64,000 nt of DNA from Marinobacter salinexigens. Its GTDB lineage: Bacteria; Pseudomonadota; Gammaproteobacteria; Pseudomonadales; Oleiphilaceae. A program made the translations under genes and the position numbers. Under the pieces are notes generated by a model. The model ran no database searches. It saw only the letters and a program-made list of their open reading frames with translations, and was not told where the DNA came from. Location of the stretch: the NCBI RefSeq assembly GCF_008370345.1, contig NZ_VTUU01000008.1, positions 62,001 through 126,000 on the forward strand, given 5' to 3'. Positions 8,785 to 16,485 of this stretch are shown one piece after another. Numbering within the stretch: the first letter of the stretch is position 1; each line of letters starts with the position of its first letter.

Positions 8785-8835
8785 ACTCCCAAACATTGTG
8801 CAGTCGGCGAACGAAGGCAACTGCAGTGCTCGCGA

Positions 8836-8946
8836 GAGCTGGCGGCAGGGCGGATCTGAAACTGTGCGGAGCCATGGATGGCGGAGCCCAAGCGTCACAT
8901 GGACGTGCCGAAGGAGCGGGTTTCAGATCCGCCCTGCCGCCGGCTC
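8836..8946. repeat. Hairpin unit 2 of a double inverted-repeat element
   Basis: A 27-bp inverted repeat (arms 8836-8862 and 8920-8946, one G:U position) around a 57-base loop (8863-8919). The arm carries CTGGCGGCAGGGC and ends CTGAAAC next to the loop, aligning to unit 1's arm with nine substitutions and one indel, each matched by a change in the partner arm. The loop contains GCGGAGCC twice, 17 bases apart, and lies in the opposite orientation to the loop of unit 1. The unit begins about 20 bases after the stop of the ACAD gene. Between the units, 8785-8835 holds the 8-bp palindrome CTCGCGAG and nothing else I can identify. Confidence 0.9.
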
Positions 8947-8966
8947 GAAAACCACCTAAGCCAAAT

Positions 8967-10175
8967 TCACTTGTACTTGCGAAGCTCCAGACGAGCAACC
9001 ATTGCCCGGTGGACTTCATCAGGCCCATCAGCTAACCGCAATACCCGAGCATAGGCAAACAAGGCGGTCAGTGGGAAGTCGTCATCACTAACTCCCGCTC
9101 CACCGTGAATCTGAATCGCCTGATCAACAATCGTTTGTAGCATCGAAGGCACCACCGCCTTGATCATGGAAACTTCCTGCAGCGCCCCGAGGATTCCCTT
9201 GGTATCCAGGGCCCAGGCGCATTTGAGGGTCAGCAGGCGGGCCTGTTCTATGGACATTCGGGCATTGGCGATGATGTCCGGGTTACCACCGAGTTTTGCG
9301 ATCGGCCGACCGAAGGCCTCTCTGGTCATGGCCCGCTTGATCAGCAACTCCAGGGTACGCTCGGCGGCGCCAATGGCTCGCATACAATGATGAACACGAC
9401 CGGGACCAAGGCGTCCCTGGGCGATCTCAAAGCCACGGCCCGGGCCTGCAATGATGGCGCTTTTGGGGAGTCGAACATTGTCGAATACTACCTCTCCGTG
9501 GCCATAAGGCTCGTCGTAGGCACCAAATACCGGCAGCATGCGTTCTACGTTTACACCCGGGGTATCCAGAGGCACCAGAACCATCGAATGCTGGCGATGT
9601 TTGTGGGCTTCAGGGTCGGTAAGGCCCATGAAGATGCCGACCTTGCAGTCCGGATGACCAATGCCGGTGCTCCACCATTTGCGACCGTTCAGGACAACTT
9701 CGTCGCCCTCAACAATCGCAGTCGCTTCCATATTCGTAGCATCCGAGGAAGCCACACCGGGTTCGGTCATACAAAACGCGGAGCGGATCTCGCCGCTCAT
9801 CAGGCGCGGCAGCCATTCGGCCTTTTGCTCTTCGGAGCCATAGTGGATCAGCACTTCCATGTTGCCAGTGTCGGGCGCGTTACAGTTAAAGATTTCCGGA
9901 GCGATGAAGCTACGCCCGGTTTCTTCAGCAATCAGGGCGTAATCCGAGTTGAGCAGACCGCAACCGTATTTGTCATCGGGGAAGAACATGTTCCAGAGCC
10001 CCTGGGCTTTGGCTTTTTCCTTCAGCTCCCGGATAACAGGCAATACCACCCAGCGGTTTTCCTGGGACGCCAGTTCCTTGTGGTACTGGGCTTCGATAGG
10101 ATAAATCTCTTCCTTCATGAACTGCTTCACGCGGTTGAGATAATCCTGACCTCTCTCGGAAATGTTGAAATCCAT
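8967..10175 (-). CDS. Acyl-CoA dehydrogenase family protein (ACAD10/11-like)
   Basis: FAD-dependent acyl-CoA dehydrogenase of 402 residues with the N-terminal helical domain, the middle beta domain (CMTEPGVASSDATN, WWSTGIGHPDC) and the C-terminal helical domain with IQIHGGAGVSDDDFPL and LADGPDEVHR, where Glu387 occupies the usual catalytic-base region. The DGPDEVH ending is typical of the ACAD10/ACAD11/LvaC-type group. These enzymes can eliminate phosphate from a 4-phosphoacyl-CoA to give an enoyl-CoA. It is the first gene of the leftward cluster and divergent from a LysR gene, its probable regulator. GAGG precedes the ATG. Confidence 0.93.
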   Translation of the reverse strand: MDFNISERGQDYLNRVKQFMKEEIYPIEAQYHKELASQENRWVVLPVIRELKEKAKAQGLWNMFFPDDKYGCGLLNSDYALIAEETGRSFIAPEIFNCNAPDTGNMEVLIHYGSEEQKAEWLPRLMSGEIRSAFCMTEPGVASSDATNMEATAIVEGDEVVLNGRKWWSTGIGHPDCKVGIFMGLTDPEAHKHRQHSMVLVPLDTPGVNVERMLPVFGAYDEPYGHGEVVFDNVRLPKSAIIAGPGRGFEIAQGRLGPGRVHHCMRAIGAAERTLELLIKRAMTREAFGRPIAKLGGNPDIIANARMSIEQARLLTLKCAWALDTKGILGALQEVSMIKAVVPSMLQTIVDQAIQIHGGAGVSDDDFPLTALFAYARVLRLADGPDEVHRAMVARLELRKYK

Positions 10176-10199
10176 CGACCGATCCTCGCTGACAAATCG

Positions 10200-10290
10200 G
10201 GGCAGCTGTGCCCGAAACGTTAAATAGGAGCTCAGTCTAGGGTCAGCCGAACTATTACGCGACTGAATTATTCTAATCGTTTATCATTAG
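10200..10290. promoter_or_regulatory. Control region between ACAD cluster and LysR gene with two dyads
   Basis: The 145-base divergent interval holds two short dyads: GGGCA-N4-TGCCC at 10200-10213, just upstream of the ACAD start, and CTAAT-N8-ATTAG at 10273-10290, 30 bases before the LysR ATG. LysR-type proteins commonly bind A/T-rich interrupted dyads in such intervals and repress their own gene, so the second dyad is the better candidate operator. Neither has been matched to a known site. Confidence 0.35.
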
Positions 10291-10320
10291 CAGGACTTAT
10301 CTGGAAGATGGATTTCCTGT

Positions 10321-11226
10321 ATGGCCCTGAACCGACTCGACCTTAACCTGCTGCACGTTTTCGACACGATCTATCGCGAGGGTAGTCTGACCCGGGCTGC
10401 CAAGGCACTGCATTTAACGCAGCCCGCTGTCAGCCATTCGCTATCCCGACTGCGGGATCATTTTGACGACCCGCTGTTCACCCGGCAGGGCAATCAGATG
10501 GTGCCGACCCCCCTGGCGCGTCGGTTTCTCGAGTCCATGCGCCCGGGGCTCACTCAGATCCAGAGCGCGGTTAATCAGTTTCATGCATTCGATCCCGCCA
10601 ATCAGCGAAAAACCTATGCCCTGGGCCTGAGGGACATTCTGGAATCCACATTCCTTCCCCAGCTAATGAAGCGCCTGGCACCTTACCCGGAGCTGGAGAT
10701 CACCAGCCAGCGTATTGCCCGTCGGGATATGGAGACACATCTGGCAGCCGGCAAACTGGATTTTGCTGTCGACGTGCTGTTACCCGTCAGCAATCAGACG
10801 TCACATGAGCTTCTGCGTCGGGATCGGCTGGTGGTTCTTGCCCGAAAGGGCCACCCATTGATGGCGAACGGTCTGACGATGGAGAACTACCTGAAAGCGA
10901 AGCACGTGTTGGTATCTTCACGAACAGAGGGGCCAGGCATTGAAGATTTCGAGTTGTCCCGACTCGGGGCACACCGCAACATTCGTCTTCGCTGCCAGCA
11001 TTACTTTGCCGCCTGCCGGGTAGTGGAAGAGACCGACCTGCTGCTGACCATGCCGGAAACCTATGCCCGGCTTATTGCTGAAAGGTCCGATATTTTACTG
11101 ATGGCTCCGCCAGCGGAACTGCCATCCATCGACGTGCACCTTTACTGGCACAAAGCCTATGAGAAAGAGCCCGCACTGGTGTGGTTCCGACAACAACTCA
11201 GGGATCACGTGGACAGCGATCAGTAA
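10321..11226 (+). CDS. LysR family transcriptional regulator
   Basis: LysR-type regulator of 301 residues. The N-terminal winged helix-turn-helix covers about residues 1-65 (LNLLHVFDTIYREGSLTRAA, LTQPAVSHSLSRLR), and the rest is the effector-binding domain. Members of this group start MALNRLDLNLLHVFD and often regulate adjacent divergent catabolic genes; here that is the acyl-CoA dehydrogenase cluster, whose first gene starts 145 bases away. The likely effector is a CoA or organic-acid intermediate of that pathway, which the sequence does not reveal. Its stop overlaps the convergent membrane-protein gene by 7 bp. Confidence 0.92.
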   Translation: MALNRLDLNLLHVFDTIYREGSLTRAAKALHLTQPAVSHSLSRLRDHFDDPLFTRQGNQMVPTPLARRFLESMRPGLTQIQSAVNQFHAFDPANQRKTYALGLRDILESTFLPQLMKRLAPYPELEITSQRIARRDMETHLAAGKLDFAVDVLLPVSNQTSHELLRRDRLVVLARKGHPLMANGLTMENYLKAKHVLVSSRTEGPGIEDFELSRLGAHRNIRLRCQHYFAACRVVEETDLLLTMPETYARLIAERSDILLMAPPAELPSIDVHLYWHKAYEKEPALVWFRQQLRDHVDSDQ

Positions 11227-11576
11227 GCGCCTACTGCCATAAGGAAACCGAAGAAACCCACTGCTGTAATACCAAGAGCGGCGGCCACAATCCCGAAGCC
11301 CCACCAGATAGCTGCTCCGTCCGATATGTCCACTCCGTGGCCCCTGAGGGTACGATAGAACGCCCAGGGGCCAAGCACGAATGCCCCTACCACGGCAAAC
11401 AGCAGGCCAACGCTGATACCGGCGAAGGTCCAGGTCGCCAAGACTGTTGCACGATCCTGAACGTTGTCCGTCACACCATGGTGTTCAAGGAATTTCCTGC
11501 AGAAAAACCAAAGCAGCGCGAACAACGCGACAACAAATACCAGCCCGCCAATAAGGGTAATAATGCGATATAGCAC
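11220..11576 (-). CDS. Small three-helix membrane protein, hypothetical
   Basis: Unrecognised integral membrane protein of about 118 residues. Three hydrophobic segments are visible: LYRIITLIGGLVFVVALFAL at the start, then FAGISVGLLFAVVGAFVLG, and IWWGFGIVAAALGITAVGFF near the end. I place the start at a GTG (11576) because AGGAA lies 8 bases upstream of it; an ATG at 11603 would add nine polar residues and has no ribosome site. The gene converges on the LysR gene and overlaps it slightly. No function can be given. Confidence 0.6.
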   Translation of the reverse strand: MLYRIITLIGGLVFVVALFALLWFFCRKFLEHHGVTDNVQDRATVLATWTFAGISVGLLFAVVGAFVLGPWAFYRTLRGHGVDISDGAAIWWGFGIVAAALGITAVGFFGFLMAVGAY

Positions 11577-11756
11577 AGTGTGATTCCTGTCAGTCGGCGG
11601 CATTGGCCGGCCGGGAAAACCATAGAGTCCAACGCCTTACATTACCCGCTAAAGCCCTCGCACGCTATTACCCACTTCGACGGTGGCATCCGCCGCTGCC
11701 ACGACTACACTGGGGTTTGGTAACCGAATAGCCTGTTCGCAGAAGGAGTCACAGGA

Positions 11757-12908
11757 ATGGCCGACACTATACGCATCGCAGTCACCCCGGGCGACGGGAT
11801 TGGTCCTGAGGTGGTGGGCGAGGCAGTCAGATGTCTGGAGGCCCTCCGCACCAAACACGGATTGGACCTGGAGTGGACCCGCTTTCCCTGGCCCTCTCAC
11901 GCCTGGCATGAAGAGCATGGCGAAGCCTGGCCAGAAGACGCCCTGGAGCAGTTGCAGAAATTCGACGCGATTCTGCTCGGTGCGCTGGGAGACCCCGGCC
12001 CCATGGATGATCCGGAGCGCTACCTTCTGCCTGACAGCATTTCCCTGTCGCCACTATTGGATATGCGCAAGGGCTTCGATCAGTGGGTCTGCGAGCGCCC
12101 TGCCCGGCTGCTTCCCGGAGCTCGGCAGTATCTGGCGGATGACCGCGCGAAAGACATCGACATGCTGGTGATTCGGGAAAATTCCGAAGGCGAATACGTG
12201 AGTCAGGGTGGCCGGCTTCGTAAGGGCACCCCGGATGAAATTGCGACCCAGATGGAAGTTTTCACCCGCAAGGCAACCGACCGCATCATTCGCTACGGTT
12301 TTGAACAGGCCCGATTGCGGGCAGATGACCGGGTCAGGGACGGACGGACGCGGACATTCCGGACGCTGGACGGACGAACCTGCGAGAGTCAGGTTTGCCT
12401 GATCACCAAGCGTAACGCACTGCGACACTGGGGTGATATGTACACCGAAGCCTTTGAGGAAATCAGCCAGGAATATCCCGACGTAGCAATCCACCATGAA
12501 CTGGTGGATGCGGCATGTATGAAGTTTGTGCAGAGCCCATGGGCCTTTGACGTAGTTGTCGCCAGCAATCTGCAAGGCGACATTCTCACCGACCTTGCTG
12601 CGGTGCTGTCAGGAGGCATGGGGGTAGCACCATCCTGCAACCTTAACCCGACGGATCCGGACATGCCCTCGATGTTCGAACCCACGCACGGCAGTGCACC
12701 GGACATTGCCGGCCAGGGTCTGGCTGATCCGACAGCCATGCTGTTTACCACCGCCCGGATGCTCGAATGGCTGGGCCGCAAGGATCCAAAACTCGCCGTC
12801 GCCGGCGAGGCGCTGTTCAACGCAGTTGCCGCGGACCTGGCCGAACATTCCTGTCAGCGCCGGGGCACCCGCGAAATAGGCTCGGCTATCTGCCAGCGGC
12901 TGGCCTGA
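11757..12908 (+). CDS. Isocitrate/isopropylmalate dehydrogenase family protein
   Basis: NAD(P)-dependent beta-decarboxylating dehydrogenase of 383 residues. Family marks are the start IAVTPGDGIGPEV, the substrate-loop RENSEGEYVSQGGR, the catalytic Lys in ITKRNALRH and the metal-binding Asp pair in VASNLQGDILTDLAAVLSGG. The RENSEGEY loop is typical of tartrate/D-malate dehydrogenases (TtuC, DmlA) rather than of LeuB or Icd, so a D-malate or tartrate-like substrate is the better guess. The protein has extra segments compared with DmlA (361). AAGGAG precedes the ATG. The aminotransferase downstream, 126 bases away, may be functionally unrelated. Confidence 0.88.
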   Translation: MADTIRIAVTPGDGIGPEVVGEAVRCLEALRTKHGLDLEWTRFPWPSHAWHEEHGEAWPEDALEQLQKFDAILLGALGDPGPMDDPERYLLPDSISLSPLLDMRKGFDQWVCERPARLLPGARQYLADDRAKDIDMLVIRENSEGEYVSQGGRLRKGTPDEIATQMEVFTRKATDRIIRYGFEQARLRADDRVRDGRTRTFRTLDGRTCESQVCLITKRNALRHWGDMYTEAFEEISQEYPDVAIHHELVDAACMKFVQSPWAFDVVVASNLQGDILTDLAAVLSGGMGVAPSCNLNPTDPDMPSMFEPTHGSAPDIAGQGLADPTAMLFTTARMLEWLGRKDPKLAVAGEALFNAVAADLAEHSCQRRGTREIGSAICQRLA

Positions 12909-13034
12909 ACAATCGCAGCAAAAAATTCTCTGAGCGATGAAATAAACGTCAATTAAATTCGCTATTTGGTTTTAAAAACCGGGAGATAGCAACTAGGCTG
13001 CTAGAGGAACCAAACACACTTCGGGAGGTATATC

Positions 13035-14294
13035 GTGACCGACCACAAAGGCAAGTTGTCACCACTGCTCAAGCAGGCTACCGGCATCACTGCCGCCAAA
13101 GGCGAAGGCGCCTACATTATTGATCCGGAAGGACGCCGGTATCTGGATTTCACTTCCGGTATTGGGGTTACCAGTACCGGTCACTGTCACCCGAAGGTCG
13201 TGGAGGCGGCCCAGAAACAGGTCGCCACGATGATTCATGCACAGGCAACAACTGTCATGAATCCCAGGCTCCCGGAGCTTGCGGAGAAGCTGGGCGAGTT
13301 GACCCCCGACCCACTCAATGCCTTCTTTTTCTCCAATGCAGGCACAGAAGTGGCCGAAGGTGCTATCCGGCTAGTTCGTCAGGTCACCGGCCGCCCGAAC
13401 ATTATCGTTTTCCATGGCGGTTTCCATGGCCGGACCATGGGCTCCCTCTCGCTGACCACATCCAGTGTTGGCTTGCGCGCCGGTGTCAGCCCGATGATGG
13501 GGGGCGTTGTCGTAGCCCCATTCCCCCACGCCTTCCACTATGGCTGGGACATTGAAGAAGCCACCGACTTCTGCCTGAAAGAGCTCGACCGCATTTTTGT
13601 CACTTATTCCGCCCCCCAGGAGACTGCGGCCATGCTGATCGAGCCGGTGCAAGGGGAAGGCGGTTATGTGCCCGCAAATACCCGCTTCATGAAGGGGCTT
13701 CGCGAACGCTGTGACAAACACGGCATCATGCTGGTTTTCGATGAAGTTCAGGCGGGCTTTGGCCGCAGTGGCAAGTTCTGGGCCCATGATCACTTCGGCG
13801 TAACGCCCGATGCCATCATGATTGCCAAAGGCCTCGCCAGCGGCTTCCCCATTTCGGCCCTGGCTGCTTCTGAAGAAACCATGTCCCGCGGTTGGCCAGG
13901 CTCCCAGGGCGGCACCTACGGCGGGAATGCGGTGTCAGCTGCAGCGGCCATTGCGACCATTGACGTCATCCGCGAAGAGGGCCTCGTTGAGAATGCTGAT
14001 CGCATGGGTAAACGCCTCTGGGACAACCTGCACGTGCTCAAGAAGGATTATTCGGACATGGCCGATATCCGTGGCATGGGCCTGATGCTGGGCGTCGAGA
14101 TGCGCAGGAATAACGCTCCGGATGGTGACCGGGCCGCCGGCATTCTCAAGGAATGCGAAAAGCGTGGACTGCTCATGCTGCGCTGTGGCCCCTACGGGGA
14201 GATCGTACGCTGGCTGCCACCGTTGATTGTTAACGAGGCCCAGATCGATGAAGCAACCAGTATCTTTGAAGAAGCTCTGAAAGCCACAGCCTGA
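13035..14294 (+). CDS. Class III aminotransferase (4-aminobutyrate/acetylornithine type)
   Basis: PLP-dependent class III aminotransferase of 419 residues. The fold markers are NAGTEVAEGAIRL, the FHGGFHGRTMGSLSLT segment, EPVQGEGGYV, LVFDEVQAGFGRSG with the cofactor Asp, and IAKGLASGFPIS with the Schiff-base Lys. Overall it most resembles GabT-like omega-aminotransferases, but acetylornithine or diaminobutyrate types cannot be excluded. Translation starts at a GTG preceded by GGGAGG six bases upstream. A strong intrinsic terminator follows the stop. The upstream 126 bases hold no other gene. Confidence 0.9.
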   Translation: MTDHKGKLSPLLKQATGITAAKGEGAYIIDPEGRRYLDFTSGIGVTSTGHCHPKVVEAAQKQVATMIHAQATTVMNPRLPELAEKLGELTPDPLNAFFFSNAGTEVAEGAIRLVRQVTGRPNIIVFHGGFHGRTMGSLSLTTSSVGLRAGVSPMMGGVVVAPFPHAFHYGWDIEEATDFCLKELDRIFVTYSAPQETAAMLIEPVQGEGGYVPANTRFMKGLRERCDKHGIMLVFDEVQAGFGRSGKFWAHDHFGVTPDAIMIAKGLASGFPISALAASEETMSRGWPGSQGGTYGGNAVSAAAAIATIDVIREEGLVENADRMGKRLWDNLHVLKKDYSDMADIRGMGLMLGVEMRRNNAPDGDRAAGILKECEKRGLLMLRCGPYGEIVRWLPPLIVNEAQIDEATSIFEEALKATA

Positions 14295-14315
14295 TCATTC
14301 GGTTCAGGAAAATGA

Positions 14316-14346
14316 AAAGGCAGACCGTACATGGTCTGCCTTTTTC
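14316..14346. terminator. Bidirectional intrinsic terminator
   Basis: A 12-bp stem (AAAAGGCAGACC / GGTCTGCCTTTT) with a 6-base loop (GTACAT), flanked by A-run on the left and TTTTT on the right. It can end transcription of the aminotransferase gene rightward and of the DUF1439 lipoprotein gene leftward, since both stops face it within 25 bases. Confidence 0.9.
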
Positions 14347-14366
14347 ATCAACAACCGCCAGACTGA

Positions 14367-14936
14367 CTACTCCGCCATGACAAACTCAAGTTTTCCTGGC
14401 GCAACCCGGATATCCACCGGCATCAGGCCAAACATCTTCTGAGTGGGATCGGTTTCATCCAGCCGGTACACTGGAAACGTTTCCAGCATCTGAGCCACAA
14501 CCCTCATCACATTGTCTGTGACAGGTGCCAGATCGCCCTTGAACAACGGCGAATCAATACTGCTTTCGAGCAACTGCAAACGACGGATATAGACCGCCTT
14601 CTCCTTGCTGTCGTATACCGGCGCGCCTTCCACCTTCAACGCAATATCCACCGGGAGTTTCGCCATCAGGGCATTCAGGGCAACCTGCCCCTTCACGTCG
14701 ATGACGGCTACGTCACGACCATCCGGCCCCAACGTGATGTCCGCATCACTCAGGCTGAGGCTCAGGGGCGAACCGCTCTGTAACTGTTCCCGATCATAGT
14801 TGCTGACTACATCCTGCAGATGCCGCTCCAGTTCACCTTCGGAAATCGAATAGGGAGAGAAGCTGGCACACCCGCTAGTCATGGCCATCGCAACAAATCC
14901 CAGCACGGCCAGTCCTCGCATCAAGGTCTTTTTCAT
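14367..14936 (-). CDS. DUF1439 family lipoprotein (YceB-like)
   Basis: Predicted lipoprotein of 189 residues. The signal peptide MKKTLMRGLAVLGFVAMAM is followed by the lipobox TSGC, giving a lipidated Cys at about residue 23, with Ala-Ser after it (outer-membrane sorting). The mature part resembles the DUF1439/YceB family, a lipid-binding (SMP/TULIP-like) fold with the IYIRRLQLLESSIDS-type strands. The start at 14936 is set by GGAG eight bases upstream; a longer frame to 14963 adds nine residues without a ribosome site. Function is not established in the family. Confidence 0.8.
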   Translation of the reverse strand: MKKTLMRGLAVLGFVAMAMTSGCASFSPYSISEGELERHLQDVVSNYDREQLQSGSPLSLSLSDADITLGPDGRDVAVIDVKGQVALNALMAKLPVDIALKVEGAPVYDSKEKAVYIRRLQLLESSIDSPLFKGDLAPVTDNVMRVVAQMLETFPVYRLDETDPTQKMFGLMPVDIRVAPGKLEFVMAE

Positions 14937-15086
14937 TCGTCGTCTCCATGAAATCTGAGTCAATCCTGCGCTAAGCGACGCATTCAGGCAACTGCTGAAA
15001 GGGAATAAACAGGGTTAATAATCCGAAAGGAATAGCCCGGACTGACCGTTAAGGGGTCAAGCCCGGGGCTCAACGGGCGGGAGAGG

Positions 15087-16313
15087 TCAGAATTGCTGTT
15101 TTGCCATCCAGGGAATAATCCGGTCAAACGCCTCTTCGAGTTTTTCACACGTCGTCGAGAAGCTGACCCTCACAGCATTAGTGGACTCTTCCCCGAAGGC
15201 ATCCCCCGGAACTACACAAACCCCAGTTTCCTTGAGCATGCGCAGGGCAAGGTCCGAACCATCCACGTGGGGAGGCAGTTCGGGAAACGCAAAGAAAGCA
15301 CCTCCAGGCTTGTAGCCCGTCATGAACGGTGTCTGCTCTATCAACTCCACCACCTTGTCCCGGCGCTCTCTGTAGATGTTAACCATATCCTGCACACACT
15401 GCTGATCACCCGTCAGCGCCGCCACACCGGCGAACTGAGACGGGGTGTTGGCCACCGATGTCGTGAACATGTGATAGCGCCGCAGGGATTTGATCGCAGC
15501 CTGGCTGGAGATGACCCAGCCCACTCGAAGCCCTGCCATGCTGTATGTCTTGGAGAAACTTGAAATACACATGATGTTGTCCAGGTCCATGGAACAGTTC
15601 AGGACGCTGGCAAAGTCATCATCATCAAAAATCAGGTGGTCATAGACCTCGTCGGCATACACCTGAATCCCGCGATAGGCGCACTCTTCCAGAATAGTCT
15701 CAACCGTTGAGCGCGGGTAAACAGCCCCGGTCGGATTATTCGGGTTATTCAGGATCAGGGCAAAGGTACGGGAACCCATGGCCCGGATGACTTCGTCCGG
15801 ATCCAACTGGTGATCGTTTTCCGCGCGGGTGGGAATGAATTTCACTTCCCCACCATTCATCCGGATGAGGGGCGCATACAACAGAAACGAGGGATCCGTC
15901 ACGAGAAACTGTCGGCCAGGCGCGGAAGTCGCCGAAATGGCGAGGTACATGGCCTCAGTGGCACCACTGGTGATCAGGATATTGTCCCGGGTCAGCTTGC
16001 GGTTGTAGCGCTTGCCGTAATAGTCGCGAAGTGCCACCAGCAACTCAGGCAGCCCGGCATCCATGGTGTAGCCAGTCTGGCCAGCATGGAGCGCATCCAC
16101 GTACGCATCAACAATGTGCTTGGGTGTTGGCAGATCCGGCTGACCGATCGAGAGATGTATCACGTCCTTCATGGTCGCCGCCATATTTACCATCCGACGG
16201 ATACCCGGCACCGGAATCGCCTGCATGGCAGGGTTCCAGCTGGCCTTGTGCTTACGATATTTCACCTTACGGGGTCTGTCCTGGCCGGTGTCCTTGTTGG
16301 CGGCTTCTGCCAT
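15087..16313 (-). CDS. Class I/II pyridoxal-phosphate aminotransferase
   Basis: Fold-type I aminotransferase of 408 residues, AspC/AAT-like. Visible are SIGQPDLPTPKH near the N-terminus, ITSGATEAMYLAI, the LNNPNNPTGAVYP motif, the VYADEVYDHLIF cofactor-Asp region, and SFSKTYSMAGLRVGW with the Schiff-base Lys. The Arg that binds the substrate carboxylate is in NAVRVSFST. The start at 16313 is fixed by a perfect AGGAGG site; the 13 extra residues up to 16352 are not needed. It is probably an aspartate/aromatic or alanine-type enzyme; the exact donor cannot be told. The neighbouring divergent D-2-hydroxyacid dehydrogenase handles similar 2-oxo acids. Confidence 0.9.
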   Translation of the reverse strand: MAEAANKDTGQDRPRKVKYRKHKASWNPAMQAIPVPGIRRMVNMAATMKDVIHLSIGQPDLPTPKHIVDAYVDALHAGQTGYTMDAGLPELLVALRDYYGKRYNRKLTRDNILITSGATEAMYLAISATSAPGRQFLVTDPSFLLYAPLIRMNGGEVKFIPTRAENDHQLDPDEVIRAMGSRTFALILNNPNNPTGAVYPRSTVETILEECAYRGIQVYADEVYDHLIFDDDDFASVLNCSMDLDNIMCISSFSKTYSMAGLRVGWVISSQAAIKSLRRYHMFTTSVANTPSQFAGVAALTGDQQCVQDMVNIYRERRDKVVELIEQTPFMTGYKPGGAFFAFPELPPHVDGSDLALRMLKETGVCVVPGDAFGEESTNAVRVSFSTTCEKLEEAFDRIIPWMAKQQF

Positions 16314-16485
16314 AAAAACCTCCTGAAAACGGGGCAAATCAGAGCAAAACAAAGTAGAGCTTTCCTTTGCAGCCTAGTCAGTAAATTCTGGCTCTACAAG
16401 GGAAAATTTGACCCCACCCACCAGGCCAACCAGACTGTTATTATCCATGCTTCCTCATATCGACCATCAACCAGGCGGAGGATCA

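Noticed and set aside
8497..9035. Open frames across the double hairpin that would encode peptides containing MDGGAQASHGRAEGAGF
   Set aside because: They read through inverted repeats in several frames, the two copies encode the same string because the DNA is repeated, and they lack ribosome sites. The repeat explains them better than coding.
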